This document shows positions 49,304 to 58,937 of a stretch of DNA of 64,000 nt, one piece after another. Below the pieces are notes generated by a model. That model did no database searches. It saw only the letters and a list, made by a program, of their open reading frames with translations, and had not been told where the DNA came from. The stretch's first letter is position 1. The number at the start of each line of letters is the position of its first letter. A program made the position numbers and the translations under genes. The DNA is from Modestobacter lapidis. Lineage in GTDB: Bacteria > Actinomycetota > Actinomycetes > Mycobacteriales > Geodermatophilaceae. The DNA is taken from contig JABAKE010000002.1 in NCBI GenBank assembly GCA_019779905.1, forward strand, positions 372,001 to 436,000, written 5' to 3'.

Positions 49304-50428
49304 TCAGCCCGCCAGGCGCGCGACCGCCGCCTCGATCCGCTCGTCGGAGGCGGTCAGCGCCATCCGCACGTGCCGCGAACCGGCCGGGCCGTAGAAGCTG
49401 CCCGGTGCGGCGATGACGCCGAGCCCGGCCAGCCAGTCGATCGTCGTCCAGCAGTCCTCGTCCCGGGTGACCCACAGGTAGAGGCCGGCCTCGGAATGGT
49501 CGATCCGCGCGCCGGCGGCGCGCACCGCCGCGGTCAGCTTCGCGCGGCGGCGGCCGTACCGGGCCCGCTGCGCCTCGACGTGCTCGTCGTCGGACAGTGC
49601 GGCCACCATCGCAGCCTGCACCGGCGTGGGCACCAGCAGCCCGAGGTGGCGGCGGGCCTCCCAGACCCGCCGCACCAGCGCCGGGTCACCGGACAGCAGC
49701 CCGCCGCGGTAGCCGGCAGCCGTGGATTGCTTGGACAGCGAGTGCACGGCGAGCAGGCCGGTGTGGTCGGGACCGGCCACGGCCGGGTGCAGCACGGAGC
49801 GCGGCGCGACGTCCCAGCCCAGCTCGACGTAGCACTCGTCGGCGACGACCGGGACGCCTTGCTCGCGGCCCCAGCGCACCCAACGGGCGAGCTCGTCGTC
49901 GGAGAGCACCCGGCCGTGCGGGTTCCCCGGCGAGTTCAGCCAGGCCAGCACGACGTCGGCGGCGTCGTCCGGTGGGGTGTCGGTGCGCAGCACCTGCAGC
50001 CCGGCGACGATCGCGCCGACCTCGTAGGTGGGGTAGGCGACCTCGGGGACGACGACGGTGCCACGGCCGGACAGTCCGAGCATGGTCGGCAGGAACGCGA
50101 CCAGCTCCTTGGAACCGATCGTGGGGATCACCGAGGGGTCGGCGCCGAACGGATCGGCCAGCGTGACGCCCAGCCGCCGCTGCAGCCAGCCCGCGGCGGC
50201 GCGGCGCACGTCGGCGGTGCCCAACGCGGTCGGGTAGCCCGGCGCGTTGCCGGCCGCCGCCAGCGCCTCGACCAGCACCTGCGGTGTGGGGTCGACCGGC
50301 GTGCCGATCGACAGGTCGACGACGCCGCCGGGATGCTCGGCCGCACGGGACCGGGCCGGCGCCAGGGAGTCCCAGGGGAAATCCGGCAACCGGTGGGCGG
50401 CCCCCGCCCGAGGTGCCGCCGCGGTCAC
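49304..50428 (-). CDS. dapC: Succinyldiaminopimelate transaminase (class I/II aminotransferase)
   Basis: A 374-residue PLP enzyme that would transaminate N-succinyl-2-amino-6-ketopimelate. PLP-site blocks are LAWLNSPGNPHGRVLSDDEL, VPVVADECYVELGW and LLAVHSLSKQSTAAGYRGG, where the Lys of SLSK binds PLP. The C-terminal RHVRMALTASDERIEAA carries the substrate Arg. GTG 50428 overlaps the ferredoxin stop (GTGA). The ferredoxin-aminotransferase pair matches mycobacterial Rv1177-Rv1178. With dapD and dapE nearby, three steps of the succinylase branch lie within 6 kb. Confidence 0.92.
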   Translation of the reverse strand: MTAAAPRAGAAHRLPDFPWDSLAPARSRAAEHPGGVVDLSIGTPVDPTPQVLVEALAAAGNAPGYPTALGTADVRRAAAGWLQRRLGVTLADPFGADPSVIPTIGSKELVAFLPTMLGLSGRGTVVVPEVAYPTYEVGAIVAGLQVLRTDTPPDDAADVVLAWLNSPGNPHGRVLSDDELARWVRWGREQGVPVVADECYVELGWDVAPRSVLHPAVAGPDHTGLLAVHSLSKQSTAAGYRGGLLSGDPALVRRVWEARRHLGLLVPTPVQAAMVAALSDDEHVEAQRARYGRRRAKLTAAVRAAGARIDHSEAGLYLWVTRDEDCWTTIDWLAGLGVIAAPGSFYGPAGSRHVRMALTASDERIEAAVARLAG

Positions 50429-50745
50429 TCCGCCTGCGGCGGAAGGGCGGCCACCAGCGGGTGGTCCTTGGGGATCTTGCCCGTCTTGGCGGCACCACCG
50501 GGGCTGCCCAGGTCGGAGAAGAACTCCACGTTGGCGTTGTAGTAGTCCTTCCACTTGTCCGGGACATCGTCCTCGTAGTAGATGGCCTCCACCGGGCAGA
50601 CCGGCTCGCAGGCACCACAGTCGACGCACTCGTCGGGGTGGATGTAGAGCATCCGTTCGCCCTCGTAGATGCAGTCCACCGGACACTCGTCGATGCACGC
50701 CTTGTCGAGAACGTCGACACAGGCCTGGGTGATGACGTAGGTCAC
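50425..50745 (-). CDS. fdxA: 7Fe ferredoxin
   Basis: A 106-residue ferredoxin with one [3Fe-4S] and one [4Fe-4S] cluster. Cluster cysteines are C9, C17, C21 and C25, and C40, C43, C46 and C50; the pattern CIDECPVDCIYEG and CVDCGACEPVCPVEAIYYEDD is the actinobacterial FdxA/FdxC type. The rest is a tail with LGSPGGAAKTGKIPKDHPLV, as in mycobacterial FdxC. GTG 50745 has a GGAGGAA site upstream. It is coupled to dapC. Electron partners are unknown. Confidence 0.95.
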   Translation of the reverse strand: MTYVITQACVDVLDKACIDECPVDCIYEGERMLYIHPDECVDCGACEPVCPVEAIYYEDDVPDKWKDYYNANVEFFSDLGSPGGAAKTGKIPKDHPLVAALPPQAE

Positions 50746-50924
50746 GGGGTTCCTCCGGGGGCGCACGGGCGGCGACCCTGGCCACGGCCAGGGTCGGTTC
50801 GATCGTGCCAAGTATCCCCTGCCCCTGGTCGGCCTGCGAAAGGGGTGCCCGGACCCGCCGACCGGCTCCGCGCGGCCGCCGACGGAAGGTCACCCCCAGG
50901 GGAGGGCGAAGATCGCCGCTCGGC

Positions 50925-51269
50925 GTGGTCGACCTCGAACTGCTGGCCGGGCGCCGACGGCCGGGCCTGGAGGGCGACCGGCTCGGCGAGTGGCTGCTGC
51001 GCGCCGGCGGTGGCTCCACTGCGGGCCAACTCCGCCCTGGTGGCGGGCGCGCCCCCGGACGACGCCTGGCTGACCGGCTACCGCGACGGGGCCTGGCCAC
51101 CGAGGTGATGGCGGGGCTATAGCGGGCTGCAGCACTGGGGGCCGGACGCGGCGCCTGCTCGGTGCACCTGCGGGTCGTCGCGGCCAACCGGGCCGCCCTC
51201 GCCCGCTACCGGCGGTCGGCCTTCATCGGGCACCATCGCTGCCGCTACCGGCGCCGCCGCCCCGGCTGA
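50925..51269 (+). pseudogene. Decayed GNAT acetyltransferase gene
   Basis: The start VVDLELLAGRRRPGLEGDRLGEWLLRAGGG reads in one frame from GTG 50925, then the frame shifts near 51015 to RANSALVAGAPPDDAWLTGYRDGAW. A stop follows, and after a gap the C-terminal GNAT piece [26 protein letters not shown] appears in another frame, ending at a TGA at 51267-51269. The normal protein has about 250-300 residues, so most of the acetyl-CoA-binding middle is deleted. Several lesions make this a clear pseudogene. It overlaps the end of the convergent membrane-protein gene. Confidence 0.82.
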
Positions 51270-51672
51270 CGGCCTGCGCCGCGCCCGCGGGCGGGCGCGG
51301 CGGCGCGCCCAGCATCCGGCCGACGGCGAGCGACGCCGCGACCACGCCGAGCAGCAGGAACGCCAGGTTGACCAGTTGCGTGGCGCCGTCCCCACCGGTG
51401 ATCAGGAGATCCCCCTCGGGCCGGCGGACCGAACCGCCGACGGCGATGACCAGCCACACCACCGCCGGCAGGGCGCCGACCAGCCGGGAGCCCGACAGCC
51501 GGTGCGCGGCCCGCACGAGCACCAGGTTGCCGGCCACCGCGGCGAGCACCGACACCGGCACCGGGACGCCACCCACCCGCCACGGCAGCCAGAAGACCTC
51601 CACCAGAGCCAGCCAGCCGGCCACCAGGACGGCCAGCAGCGCCCAGCCGAGCCGCCGCAGCGACCGGCTCAC
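51223..51672 (-). CDS. Small membrane protein downstream of mshB (Rv1171-like)
   Basis: A 149-residue protein with four predicted helices ([60 protein letters not shown] and [24 protein letters not shown]) and a Gly/Pro-rich tail. The start overlaps the mshB stop (GTGA). Mycobacteria have a similar protein gene next to mshB. Function unknown; possible link to mycothiol metabolism only by position. Its last 47 bp overlap the GNAT pseudogene, which suggests the pseudogene deletion brought the two together. Confidence 0.82.
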   Translation of the reverse strand: MSRSLRRLGWALLAVLVAGWLALVEVFWLPWRVGGVPVPVSVLAAVAGNLVLVRAAHRLSGSRLVGALPAVVWLVIAVGGSVRRPEGDLLITGGDGATQLVNLAFLLLGVVAASLAVGRMLGAPPRPPAGAAQAVSRGGGAGSGSDGAR

Positions 51673-52568
51673 GGCAGGCCGGCGAAGAGGTCGTCCTCCC
51701 AGCCGGCCGCGCCGGCGCCGGCCGGGCCACGCTGCCCGCGGACCAGCCGGTAGTACTCGGTGGCCATCACTTCCAGGCCGAGGTTGTTCGACAACGCGAA
51801 GAACGGGCCGTCCACGGTGATCTGGGTGGGGTGGGAACGCATCGCGGCGTCCTTGTCCGCCGCGTGCGCGCTGCCGTCGACGGCGGCGGTCACCAGCTCG
51901 TCGGGCACCGCGAAGGGCACCTCGTCGATGTCACCGAGCCCCTCGAACGGGGAGGCCTCGCCGAGCGCGGCCATGGCGGCGATGCCGTCGCGCAGCACCG
52001 AGCGGGGCATGCAGCACCAGTAGACCTTCGCGACCTCCCAGGCCTCGCCCAGCTCGGGCCGGTGGGTGGGGTCGGCGGCCAGTTCCACGGCGCGCATCGC
52101 GACCCGGTGGGCCTGGATGTGGTCGGGGTGGCCGTAGCCGCCGTTCTCGTCGTAGGTGACCAGCACCTGCGGGCGGACCTCCCGGACGACGGCCACCGCA
52201 TGGTCGGCCGCCTCGTCCAGGTCGGCGTTCCAGAAGGCGCGCGCGGCGCCGTTGGCCGGCGTCCCCATCATCCCGGAGTCGCGGTACCGCCCGGCGCCGC
52301 CCAGGAACCGCCAGTCGGTGACGCCGAGCGCGGCCATGGCCGCGGCGAGCTCGCTGATCCGGTAGCCGCCGAGCTGGTCGGCCCGGTCAGCGGCGAGCTG
52401 CCCGAGCTCGGGCACCAGGACCTCACCCTCCTCACCGAGCGTGCAGGTGAGCAGGGTGACGTGCGCCCCCTCCGCGACGTAGCGGGCCATGGTGGCCCCG
52501 TTGTTGATCGTCTCGTCGTCGGGATGGGCGTGCACGAACAGCATGCGGTGGTCTGTCACGCGAGCCAT
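51669..52568 (-). CDS. mshB: N-acetyl-1-D-myo-inositol-2-amino-2-deoxy-alpha-D-glucopyranoside deacetylase
   Basis: A 299-residue PIG-L-family zinc deacetylase, the second step of mycothiol synthesis (GlcNAc-Ins to GlcN-Ins). AHPDDE gives H15 and D18, and GHPDH gives H150, which match the zinc ligands of mycobacterial MshB; D17 is the general base. [15 protein letters not shown] and [16 protein letters not shown] are further MshB-type blocks. ATG 52568 is used. It marks the organism as a mycothiol producer. The ribosome-binding region lies in the 134-bp gap to the oligopeptide operon, which also holds a short CG-rich hairpin. Confidence 0.95.
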   Translation of the reverse strand: MARVTDHRMLFVHAHPDDETINNGATMARYVAEGAHVTLLTCTLGEEGEVLVPELGQLAADRADQLGGYRISELAAAMAALGVTDWRFLGGAGRYRDSGMMGTPANGAARAFWNADLDEAADHAVAVVREVRPQVLVTYDENGGYGHPDHIQAHRVAMRAVELAADPTHRPELGEAWEVAKVYWCCMPRSVLRDGIAAMAALGEASPFEGLGDIDEVPFAVPDELVTAAVDGSAHAADKDAAMRSHPTQITVDGPFFALSNNLGLEVMATEYYRLVRGQRGPAGAGAAGWEDDLFAGLP

Positions 52569-52702
52569 TACATCGCGACCCTTCGGGCCGCACCGCGGCC
52601 AGGTGCCGTTCCCCTGTCGCGGGGAGCCGTTGCGTCGAGCTCCGGCGGGACCCTCCGGGTCCGCGCCGGATCACGACTGGACTGCCCGTGGTCGTCGGTT
52701 CC

Positions 52703-53767
52703 CTACAACACCCTGGCCGGCTCGGCGTAGTGGCAGGCGTTGAGGTGGCCGGCCCCGCGGTCCTCGAGCGCGGGGTCGGCGGTGATGCACAGCTCGCGCT
52801 GACCGTCGGTGAGCACGTTGGCGAACTTCTGGCACCGCGTGCGGAAGCGGCAGCCCGACGGCGGGTTGGCCGGGCTCGGCACGTCGCCGGAGATGATGAT
52901 CCGCTGCCGGGCGCGCTCACGACGGGGGTCGGGCAGCGGGATCGCCGACAGCAGAGCCTGCGTGTACGGGTGCGCCGGCCGCTCGAATAGCTCGTCGCGA
53001 TCGGCGATCTCGATGATCCGGCCCAGGTACATGACGGCGACCCGGTCGGAGATGTGCTTGACCACCGACAGGTCGTGGGCGATGAACAGGTAGGACAGCC
53101 CCAGCTCGTTCTTCAGATCTTCGAGCAGGTTGATGACGCCGGCCTGGATGGAGACGTCCAGTGCCGACACCGGCTCGTCGAGCACCAGCACCTTGGGCTG
53201 CAGGGCCAGCGCGCGGGCGATGCCGATGCGCTGCCGCTGTCCACCGGAGAACTCCGAGGGGTACCGGTTGGTGTGCTCAGGGTTCAGCCCGACGGTCTCC
53301 ACCAACTCCCGGACGCGGGACCGCAACTCGGCGTCGTTCTTGGTCAGGCCGTGGATGATCAGCGGCTCGGCGACGATGTCGAACACCGGCAGCCGGGGGT
53401 TCAGCGACGCGTAGGGGTCCTGGAACACCAACTGGATGTCCCGCCGTAGCGGGCGCATGTCTCTGCGGGACAGCCCCACCAGCTCGCGTCCCTGGAACGT
53501 CACCGATCCGGCGGTCGCCGGCTGCAGGTTAAGGATCGCCCGGCCGGTGGTGGACTTGCCGCACCCTGACTCGCCGACCAGGCCGAGCACCTCGCCGGCA
53601 TACAGATCGAGGTCGATGCCGTCCACGGCGCGGACCGCGCCGACCGTGCGCTTGAGCAGGCCGCCGCCCTTGATCGGGAAGTGCTTCTCCAGCCCGCGGA
53701 CGCGCAGGATCGGTTGACCGGGCCGGGGGGCGGCGTCGCCGGTGCGCTGCGTGCCGGCGGCGGTCAT
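52703..53767 (-). CDS. Oligopeptide/dipeptide ABC transporter ATPase (OppF/DppF)
   Basis: A 354-residue ATPase with Walker [11 protein letters not shown]-loop [12 protein letters not shown], signature [15 protein letters not shown] and Walker [13 protein letters not shown]. The C-terminal oligopeptide-specific part has four cysteines ([10 protein letters not shown] ... LCITADPAL ... NACHY) typical of OppD/F proteins. ATG 53767 overlaps the oppD stop (ATGA at 53764-53767). It is the last gene of a five-gene peptide import operon (binding protein, two permeases, two ATPases). Confidence 0.94.
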   Translation of the reverse strand: MTAAGTQRTGDAAPRPGQPILRVRGLEKHFPIKGGGLLKRTVGAVRAVDGIDLDLYAGEVLGLVGESGCGKSTTGRAILNLQPATAGSVTFQGRELVGLSRRDMRPLRRDIQLVFQDPYASLNPRLPVFDIVAEPLIIHGLTKNDAELRSRVRELVETVGLNPEHTNRYPSEFSGGQRQRIGIARALALQPKVLVLDEPVSALDVSIQAGVINLLEDLKNELGLSYLFIAHDLSVVKHISDRVAVMYLGRIIEIADRDELFERPAHPYTQALLSAIPLPDPRRERARQRIIISGDVPSPANPPSGCRFRTRCQKFANVLTDGQRELCITADPALEDRGAGHLNACHYAEPARVL

Positions 53768-54969
53768 GCCCGATCTCCGTTCCTGGTCCCGGTCGTGGCC
53801 CGCGCGTCCCCGGCCGGCTGCGCGTCCCCGGCGGTCTGGTTGAAGACCTCGCCGGCGCGGCCGTGCGCCTTGGCCACCTCCTGGGTGCGGATGCAGGCCG
53901 CGGTGTGCCCGGCGCCCACCTCGAACAGCGGCGGCTCGGCCTCGTCGCACTCGGTGACGTGCAGCGGGCAACGGGGCGCGAAGGGACACCCCGGCGGCAT
54001 GTTCAGCAGCGAGGGCGGCGATCCGAGGATCGGGGTGAGCCGCTCCTTGGTGGTGGAGTCCAGCCGCGGCAGGGACCCGAGCAATCCGAGGGTGTAGGGC
54101 ATCCGGGGCTCGTAGTAGATGTCCTCGACGCTGCCCACCTCCACCGGCCGCCCGGCGTACATGACCAGCACCCGGTCGGCGATCCCGGCGACCACACCCA
54201 GGTCGTGCGTGATGAGGACCATGGCCGCGCCGGTCTCCTGCAGCGCCGTCTGCAGCACCTCGAGGATCTGCGCCTGGACGGTGACGTCGAGCGCCGTCGT
54301 CGGCTCGTCGGCGATGATCACCTCCGGCTGGTTGGCCATGGCGATGGCGATGACCACCCGCTGGCGCATTCCGCCGGAGAACTCGTGCGGGTAGGACTTC
54401 ACCCGCTCCGCGGCGTTGGGGATGCCGACGAGTTCCAGAAGCTCGACCGCGCGCGCCCCGGCCGCCTTGGACGACAGCGACCGGTCGTGAGCGCGCAGCG
54501 TCTCCTCGATCTGGTAGCCGATCCGGTACACCGGGTCCAGCGAGGTCATCGGGTCCTGGAAGATCATCGAGACGCCCTTGCCACGAACCCGGGACATGCT
54601 GCGGTCCTTCTGCCCGAGCAGTTCCTGCCCGCGGTACCGGATCGAGCCGGCGACCCGGGCCGACGCGGGCAGCAGACCCATGACCGCCAGCGACGTCACC
54701 GACTTGCCGGAGCCGGACTCACCGACGATGCCCAGCACCTCACCGGATCGCAACGTGTAGTCGACACCGCGGACGGCGTGGACCAGCCCGTCCTCGCTCG
54801 GAAAGCGGACGTTGAGGTCGCTGACCTCCAGCAGCGGCGCCGAGGGATCGAAGCCGCCGAGGCTGGTGGTGCGGGAGCCGGCCTGGCTCAGGGTGCCGGT
54901 CGAGGTGGCGCCGGCAGCGGTGGCACCGGACGCGGACGCAGCGGGGCCCGGGGTCCCGAGGGTGGACAT
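53764..54969 (-). CDS. Oligopeptide/dipeptide ABC transporter ATPase (OppD/DppD)
   Basis: A 401-residue ATPase with Walker [22 protein letters not shown], signature [16 protein letters not shown] and Walker [21 protein letters not shown]. The C-terminal Fe-S/Zn-like cysteine set [20 protein letters not shown] is present. A low-complexity Ala/Ser/Gly/Thr leader of about 45 residues precedes the domain. ATG 54969 follows the permease stop by 11 bp. With OppF it powers uptake of peptides. Confidence 0.94.
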   Translation of the reverse strand: MSTLGTPGPAASASGATAAGATSTGTLSQAGSRTTSLGGFDPSAPLLEVSDLNVRFPSEDGLVHAVRGVDYTLRSGEVLGIVGESGSGKSVTSLAVMGLLPASARVAGSIRYRGQELLGQKDRSMSRVRGKGVSMIFQDPMTSLDPVYRIGYQIEETLRAHDRSLSSKAAGARAVELLELVGIPNAAERVKSYPHEFSGGMRQRVVIAIAMANQPEVIIADEPTTALDVTVQAQILEVLQTALQETGAAMVLITHDLGVVAGIADRVLVMYAGRPVEVGSVEDIYYEPRMPYTLGLLGSLPRLDSTTKERLTPILGSPPSLLNMPPGCPFAPRCPLHVTECDEAEPPLFEVGAGHTAACIRTQEVAKAHGRAGEVFNQTAGDAQPAGDARATTGTRNGDRA

Positions 54970-54980
54970 GGAACTCCTGT

Positions 54981-55937
54981 TCAGGCCCGCACGCGGCGGT
55001 TGCTCGGGTCGAAGGCGTCGCGGATGCCGTCGCCGATCAGGTTGATCGACAGCACGATGATGATCAACGTGAGGCCCGGGAAGTAGAACAGCCAGGGTCG
55101 GGTGCTCGCGGCCTGCACCCCGTCGGAGACGAGCCGGCCCAGGCTCGTCTGGTTGGCCCCGTTGACCCCGAAGCCCAGGTAGGTCAGCGACGCCTCGAGG
55201 ATGATGGCCACCGCCGCGGCGAGGGTCGTCCAGACGATCAGCGAGCCGAGCGCGTTGGGGATCAGGTGCTTGAAGATGATCCGCCGGCTGGAGGCGCCCA
55301 TTGCGTGCGCCGCCTCCACGTACTCCTTCTCGCGCAGCGAGAGGAACTGGCTGCGCACGATGCGGGCGAGGTCGAGCCAGCCGAACAGCCCCAGGATGAT
55401 CCCCACGCCCAGCGGCGTCCGCGACCCCGGGAAGTTGCTCGCGACGACGATCAGCACGACCAGGAGCGGCACGGTGAGGATCAGGTCGACGAGCCGCATG
55501 AGCACGCTGTCGACCCACCTGCCGAAGTAGCCCGCGAGCGCGCCCACGAGCAACCCGATCGGCAAGGCGATGACGACGAACAGCAGCACGATGAACAGGG
55601 ATCGCTGGACGCCCTGCATCAGCCCGGCCAGCAGGTCCCGGCCGATCTCGTCGCTGCCGAAGAGGTAGTCGGCGGTGCCCGGCGGGACCGACTGGGCACC
55701 GACATTCTGATCGGCGTAGTCGACCCCCTGGATGACCGGCCCCAGGAAGCCGAAGCCGAGCATCAGCACGAAGATCGCCAGCCCGGTCATGCCGACCTTG
55801 TCGTGCAGGAACCGCCGGACGATCTGCTGCCGCTGGCTGCGCGCCTTGACGGTGAACTCGCGCTCGACCCCGCCCCCCTCGGGACTGCTCGGTACGCCGG
55901 GGACGGCGGGGCCGGTGGACGTCTCGGTAGCCACCAT
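54981..55937 (-). CDS. Oligopeptide/dipeptide ABC transporter permease (OppC/DppC)
   Basis: A 318-residue permease with six predicted helices. The N-terminal helix VGMTGLAIFVLMLGFGFLGPVI is followed by DYLFGSDEIGRDLLAGLMQG, the hallmark of OppC, and by the EAA coupling loop EYVEAAHAMGASSRRIIFKHLIPNAL. ATG 55937 is used, 32 bp after the OppB stop. It forms the channel with OppB. Confidence 0.95.
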   Translation of the reverse strand: MVATETSTGPAVPGVPSSPEGGGVEREFTVKARSQRQQIVRRFLHDKVGMTGLAIFVLMLGFGFLGPVIQGVDYADQNVGAQSVPPGTADYLFGSDEIGRDLLAGLMQGVQRSLFIVLLFVVIALPIGLLVGALAGYFGRWVDSVLMRLVDLILTVPLLVVLIVVASNFPGSRTPLGVGIILGLFGWLDLARIVRSQFLSLREKEYVEAAHAMGASSRRIIFKHLIPNALGSLIVWTTLAAAVAIILEASLTYLGFGVNGANQTSLGRLVSDGVQAASTRPWLFYFPGLTLIIIVLSINLIGDGIRDAFDPSNRRVRA

Positions 55938-55969
55938 GTCTGCCTCTTCTCTCTGCGCCCGTACGCCGG

Positions 55970-56959
55970 TCAGGACAGTCGGATGCGGGGGTCGAGGACC
56001 GCGTAGAGGATGTCGGCGACCAGGTTGAACAGCACGACGAACACCGCGCTCACCAGGAGCCAGCCGAGCACGACGTTGATGTCGTTGTTCCCGATGCCGT
56101 TCTGGATGAGGTACTCACCCATGCCGTGCCAGACGAACACCTGCTCGGTGATGATCGCGCCGCCGAAGAGGGTGCCGACGTAGAGCGCCACCACGGTGGT
56201 CAGCGGGATGAGCGCGTTGCGCAGCCCGTGCCGGACGACCGTGCGCCGATAGGTGAGCCCCTTGGCCCGTGCCAGCCGCATGTAGTCCGATCCCAGGACG
56301 TCGAGCATGGCCGACCGCTGGAACCGGCTCCAGGCGGCGAAGGCCAGCAGCGCCAGGCTGACCGTGGGCAGCACCAGGTGCCCGAGCCGGTCCGACCACA
56401 GCTCCCAGCCATCGGCGTACAACGCCAGCCCGGGCGTCTCCTCGCCGATCGTGTAGAGGATCTGCTCACCGAACAGGTCGTTGACCCCTCCGGCGACGAA
56501 CTCCTTCAGCAGCGCAGCGAACCAGAAGGTCGGCAACGCGATCAGCAGGTACACGAGGAACGTCAGGACGTAGTCGGAGGCCTTGTACTGCCGGACCGCG
56601 CCGATGACGCCCACGATGATCGCCAGCACGATGGCGATCACCATGGCCAGCAGGATCATCCGGCCGGTGACCAACAGCCGGCTGCCCAGCTGCTCGGCCA
56701 CCGGGGTGCCGTTGACCGTCTCGCCGAAATCGCCGGTGAGGGCCCCGGTCAGCCAGTTCCAATAGCGCACGAAGAAGTTGTCGTCGAGCCCGAGCTCCTC
56801 CCGCAGGTTGGCGAAGAACGACTCCGGCGGGCGCGGCTGCAGCGTGTAGTAGCGGGCGAGCGGGTCGAAGCTGGCGGCGCAGAGCGCGAACACCAGGAAA
56901 GAGCTGGCGAGCAACACGAAGACGGACGCGATGATCCGCCGGATCGTGAAGAAGAACAT
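55970..56959 (-). CDS. Oligopeptide/dipeptide ABC transporter permease (OppB/DppB)
   Basis: A 329-residue permease. IRRIIASVFVLLASSFLVFAL is the first helix, followed by a large extracytoplasmic loop (PPESFFANLREELGLDDNFFVRYWNWLTGALTGDFGETV) and the EAA loop DYMRLARAKGLTYRRTVVRHGLRNALIPL. Six helices in total. ATG 56959 is used. A 238-bp gap with a strong hairpin separates it from the binding-protein gene, so it may be expressed at a lower level. Confidence 0.94.
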   Translation of the reverse strand: MFFFTIRRIIASVFVLLASSFLVFALCAASFDPLARYYTLQPRPPESFFANLREELGLDDNFFVRYWNWLTGALTGDFGETVNGTPVAEQLGSRLLVTGRMILLAMVIAIVLAIIVGVIGAVRQYKASDYVLTFLVYLLIALPTFWFAALLKEFVAGGVNDLFGEQILYTIGEETPGLALYADGWELWSDRLGHLVLPTVSLALLAFAAWSRFQRSAMLDVLGSDYMRLARAKGLTYRRTVVRHGLRNALIPLTTVVALYVGTLFGGAIITEQVFVWHGMGEYLIQNGIGNNDINVVLGWLLVSAVFVVLFNLVADILYAVLDPRIRLS

Positions 56960-57135
56960 GCGGTGACCTTACGCCGGGAGCGGAAGTCGTCCGGTCTGGA
57001 ACGACCAGTTCAGCGGCCCGCCGGGCGCGTACGCAGGTCGTGCGCACGACGCGGCGAGGAGCGGGCGACCCGGCCGGTCGGGGGCCACGGCGGCCACGTG
57101 GCGGGCGTGGCGTCGGAACCTCGACTCCGGACACA

Positions 57136-57170
57136 CCGCGGCCCCCGGGAGGTGCTCCCAGGGGCCGCGG
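57136..57170. terminator. Hairpin between the binding-protein gene and oppB
   Basis: CCGCGGCCCC (57136-57145) pairs perfectly with GGGGCCGCGG (57161-57170), and an inner GGGAG/CTCCC stem lengthens it. It lies 28-62 bp after the stop of the binding-protein gene. Partial termination here would give the usual excess of binding protein over permeases. Confidence 0.82.
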
Positions 57171-57197
57171 GCCGGGGTCAGGTGCTGACCGCAGCGG

Positions 57198-58937
57198 TCA
57201 CTGGAGGGTCCAGGTCTCCGAGTTCCACAACGGACCGGCCTGGGTGGAGTTGTCCTCCACGCCTTCGATCGCGCTCTGGTAGGCGATGAAGGTCGGCTTC
57301 TGGTAGAGCGGCACCGTGGCCATCTGCTCCCACAGCAGCGCGTCGATCTGGTTGCCCAGCTCGGCCTGCGCCTCGGGGTCCGGCTCGGTCACGAACTGCT
57401 GGAACAGCGCGTCGATCTCCGGCGTGCCCTGCCGCGAGTAGTTCTGCTGCACGTTGTCGCCCTGCGGGGAGCTGTAGATCGACTGGGTGGCGGCGCGCAG
57501 CGGCGAGCCCACCCAGGCGAACAGCGCCGCCTGGAAGCCACCGGCCGCGAGGGAGGTCGGCTTGTCGACGTTGGCGAAGATGTCCGGGTTGGCGTTGTAC
57601 GTGGCGTTGATGCCTGCCTCACGCAGCTGCGGGATCATCACCTCGATCGTCGTCTGGCGCAGCGGGTTGTTGGCCGTCGTGTCGATCTGGATGTTCAGCG
57701 GGCCGCGCTCGGGGTGGACGTAGATCCCGTCCGGGCCGGCGGTGTAGCCCGACTGCTCCAGCAGCTGGCGGGCCATCTCGACGTTCTGGGTCTGGTACTC
57801 ATCGGGCGCGGTCGCCTCGTACTGCGGCTGGTTGTTGAAGTAGATCCGGTTCTGCAGGACCTGCGCGTCGGAGGAGAACTGACCGACGGTCTGCTCGACG
57901 ATCTCCTCCCGGTCCAGCGCCATGGCGAACGCGCGCCGCACGTTGATGTCGGCCAGGTGCGGGTCCTGGGTGTTGAAGTCCAGGTGCTCGAACGACAGAC
58001 CGAAGGTGATCTCGCTCTCGACGTTGGGCTCCAAGCCCTGGACCTGCTCGACCAGGTCCAGCTGCGGCTGCGGGTAGATCACGCCGAGCTCGCCGCTCTG
58101 GATGCCCTGCACCGCCGTGGTCGGGTCGTTGCCGATGTTCTGGATGACCAGCTGCTCGAGGTTCGGCCCGTCGCCCCACCACTCGGGGTTCGGCGTGAGG
58201 ACGACGATCTGACCCCCGACGTCGATGTTCTCCGCCAGCAGCTGCCACGGCCCGCCCGAGATGTCGCTGGGGAGCCCTTCGCTGATCGGCCAGCCGGCGG
58301 TCAGCGACTCGCACAGCGCGACCGGGTCCTCGTCGTCCATCAGGTGCGCCGGCAGGATGCCGCCGCCGAAGTCGCCGCTGAACAACCCCTGCCAGTCGGC
58401 GTAGGGAGTTGCATAGGTGACCGTGACCGTCTTGCCGTCGTCGGAGCCCTCGACCGACTCGATCTGCTCGTAGCCCGTGGTCGACAGCACCGAGGCACAG
58501 CCGCCGGCAGCCGGGTCACCGCTGCGGCTGCTCCGCCAGGTGAACTCGAAGTCGTCGGCGGTGATCGGCGTGCCGTCGCTCCACACGGCCTCGTCCCGGA
58601 TCGTGTAGACGTTGACCTGGGTGCCCCCCTCGGTCTCGAGGGTGGGCTCCTCGGCCAGCAGGTTGTCGTTGTACTCGACGCTGAAGTCCGGGAGAGCGTT
58701 GAAAGTGCCCGGGAGGATGCCGTTCAGGATGTTCGCCGTCGAGACGGCGTTGCCCGCGGCGATGTTCGGGAAGAGGTTCTCCGGGAAGTCGGTCGCCTCA
58801 CCGAACACCACGCGGCCCGACTGGCCACCGGAGCCGTCCTCGCCTCCGCCGTCATCACTGCCGCCGCACGCCGACAGCACCAGGGCGCCGGCGACGCCGG
58901 TGGCGACGAGCGCCGCACTCCGCTTGCTGAACTTCAC
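57198..58937 (-). CDS. Peptide-binding lipoprotein (OppA/DppA-type SBP)
   Basis: A 579-residue extracellular solute-binding protein of family 5. A lipoprotein signal (basic start, hydrophobic stretch, lipobox LSAC with C24) is followed by a Gly/Asp linker. Typical SBP_bac_5 blocks are EAVWSDGTPITADDFEFTWR, LDFNTQDPHLADINVRRAFAMALDREEIV and the C-terminal LWEQMATVPLYQKPTFIAY. It delivers peptides to the OppBCDF importer. ATG 58937 is used. About 390 bp of gene-free DNA lie upstream and should hold the promoter. Confidence 0.95.
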   Translation of the reverse strand: MKFSKRSAALVATGVAGALVLSACGGSDDGGGEDGSGGQSGRVVFGEATDFPENLFPNIAAGNAVSTANILNGILPGTFNALPDFSVEYNDNLLAEEPTLETEGGTQVNVYTIRDEAVWSDGTPITADDFEFTWRSSRSGDPAAGGCASVLSTTGYEQIESVEGSDDGKTVTVTYATPYADWQGLFSGDFGGGILPAHLMDDEDPVALCESLTAGWPISEGLPSDISGGPWQLLAENIDVGGQIVVLTPNPEWWGDGPNLEQLVIQNIGNDPTTAVQGIQSGELGVIYPQPQLDLVEQVQGLEPNVESEITFGLSFEHLDFNTQDPHLADINVRRAFAMALDREEIVEQTVGQFSSDAQVLQNRIYFNNQPQYEATAPDEYQTQNVEMARQLLEQSGYTAGPDGIYVHPERGPLNIQIDTTANNPLRQTTIEVMIPQLREAGINATYNANPDIFANVDKPTSLAAGGFQAALFAWVGSPLRAATQSIYSSPQGDNVQQNYSRQGTPEIDALFQQFVTEPDPEAQAELGNQIDALLWEQMATVPLYQKPTFIAYQSAIEGVEDNSTQAGPLWNSETWTLQ

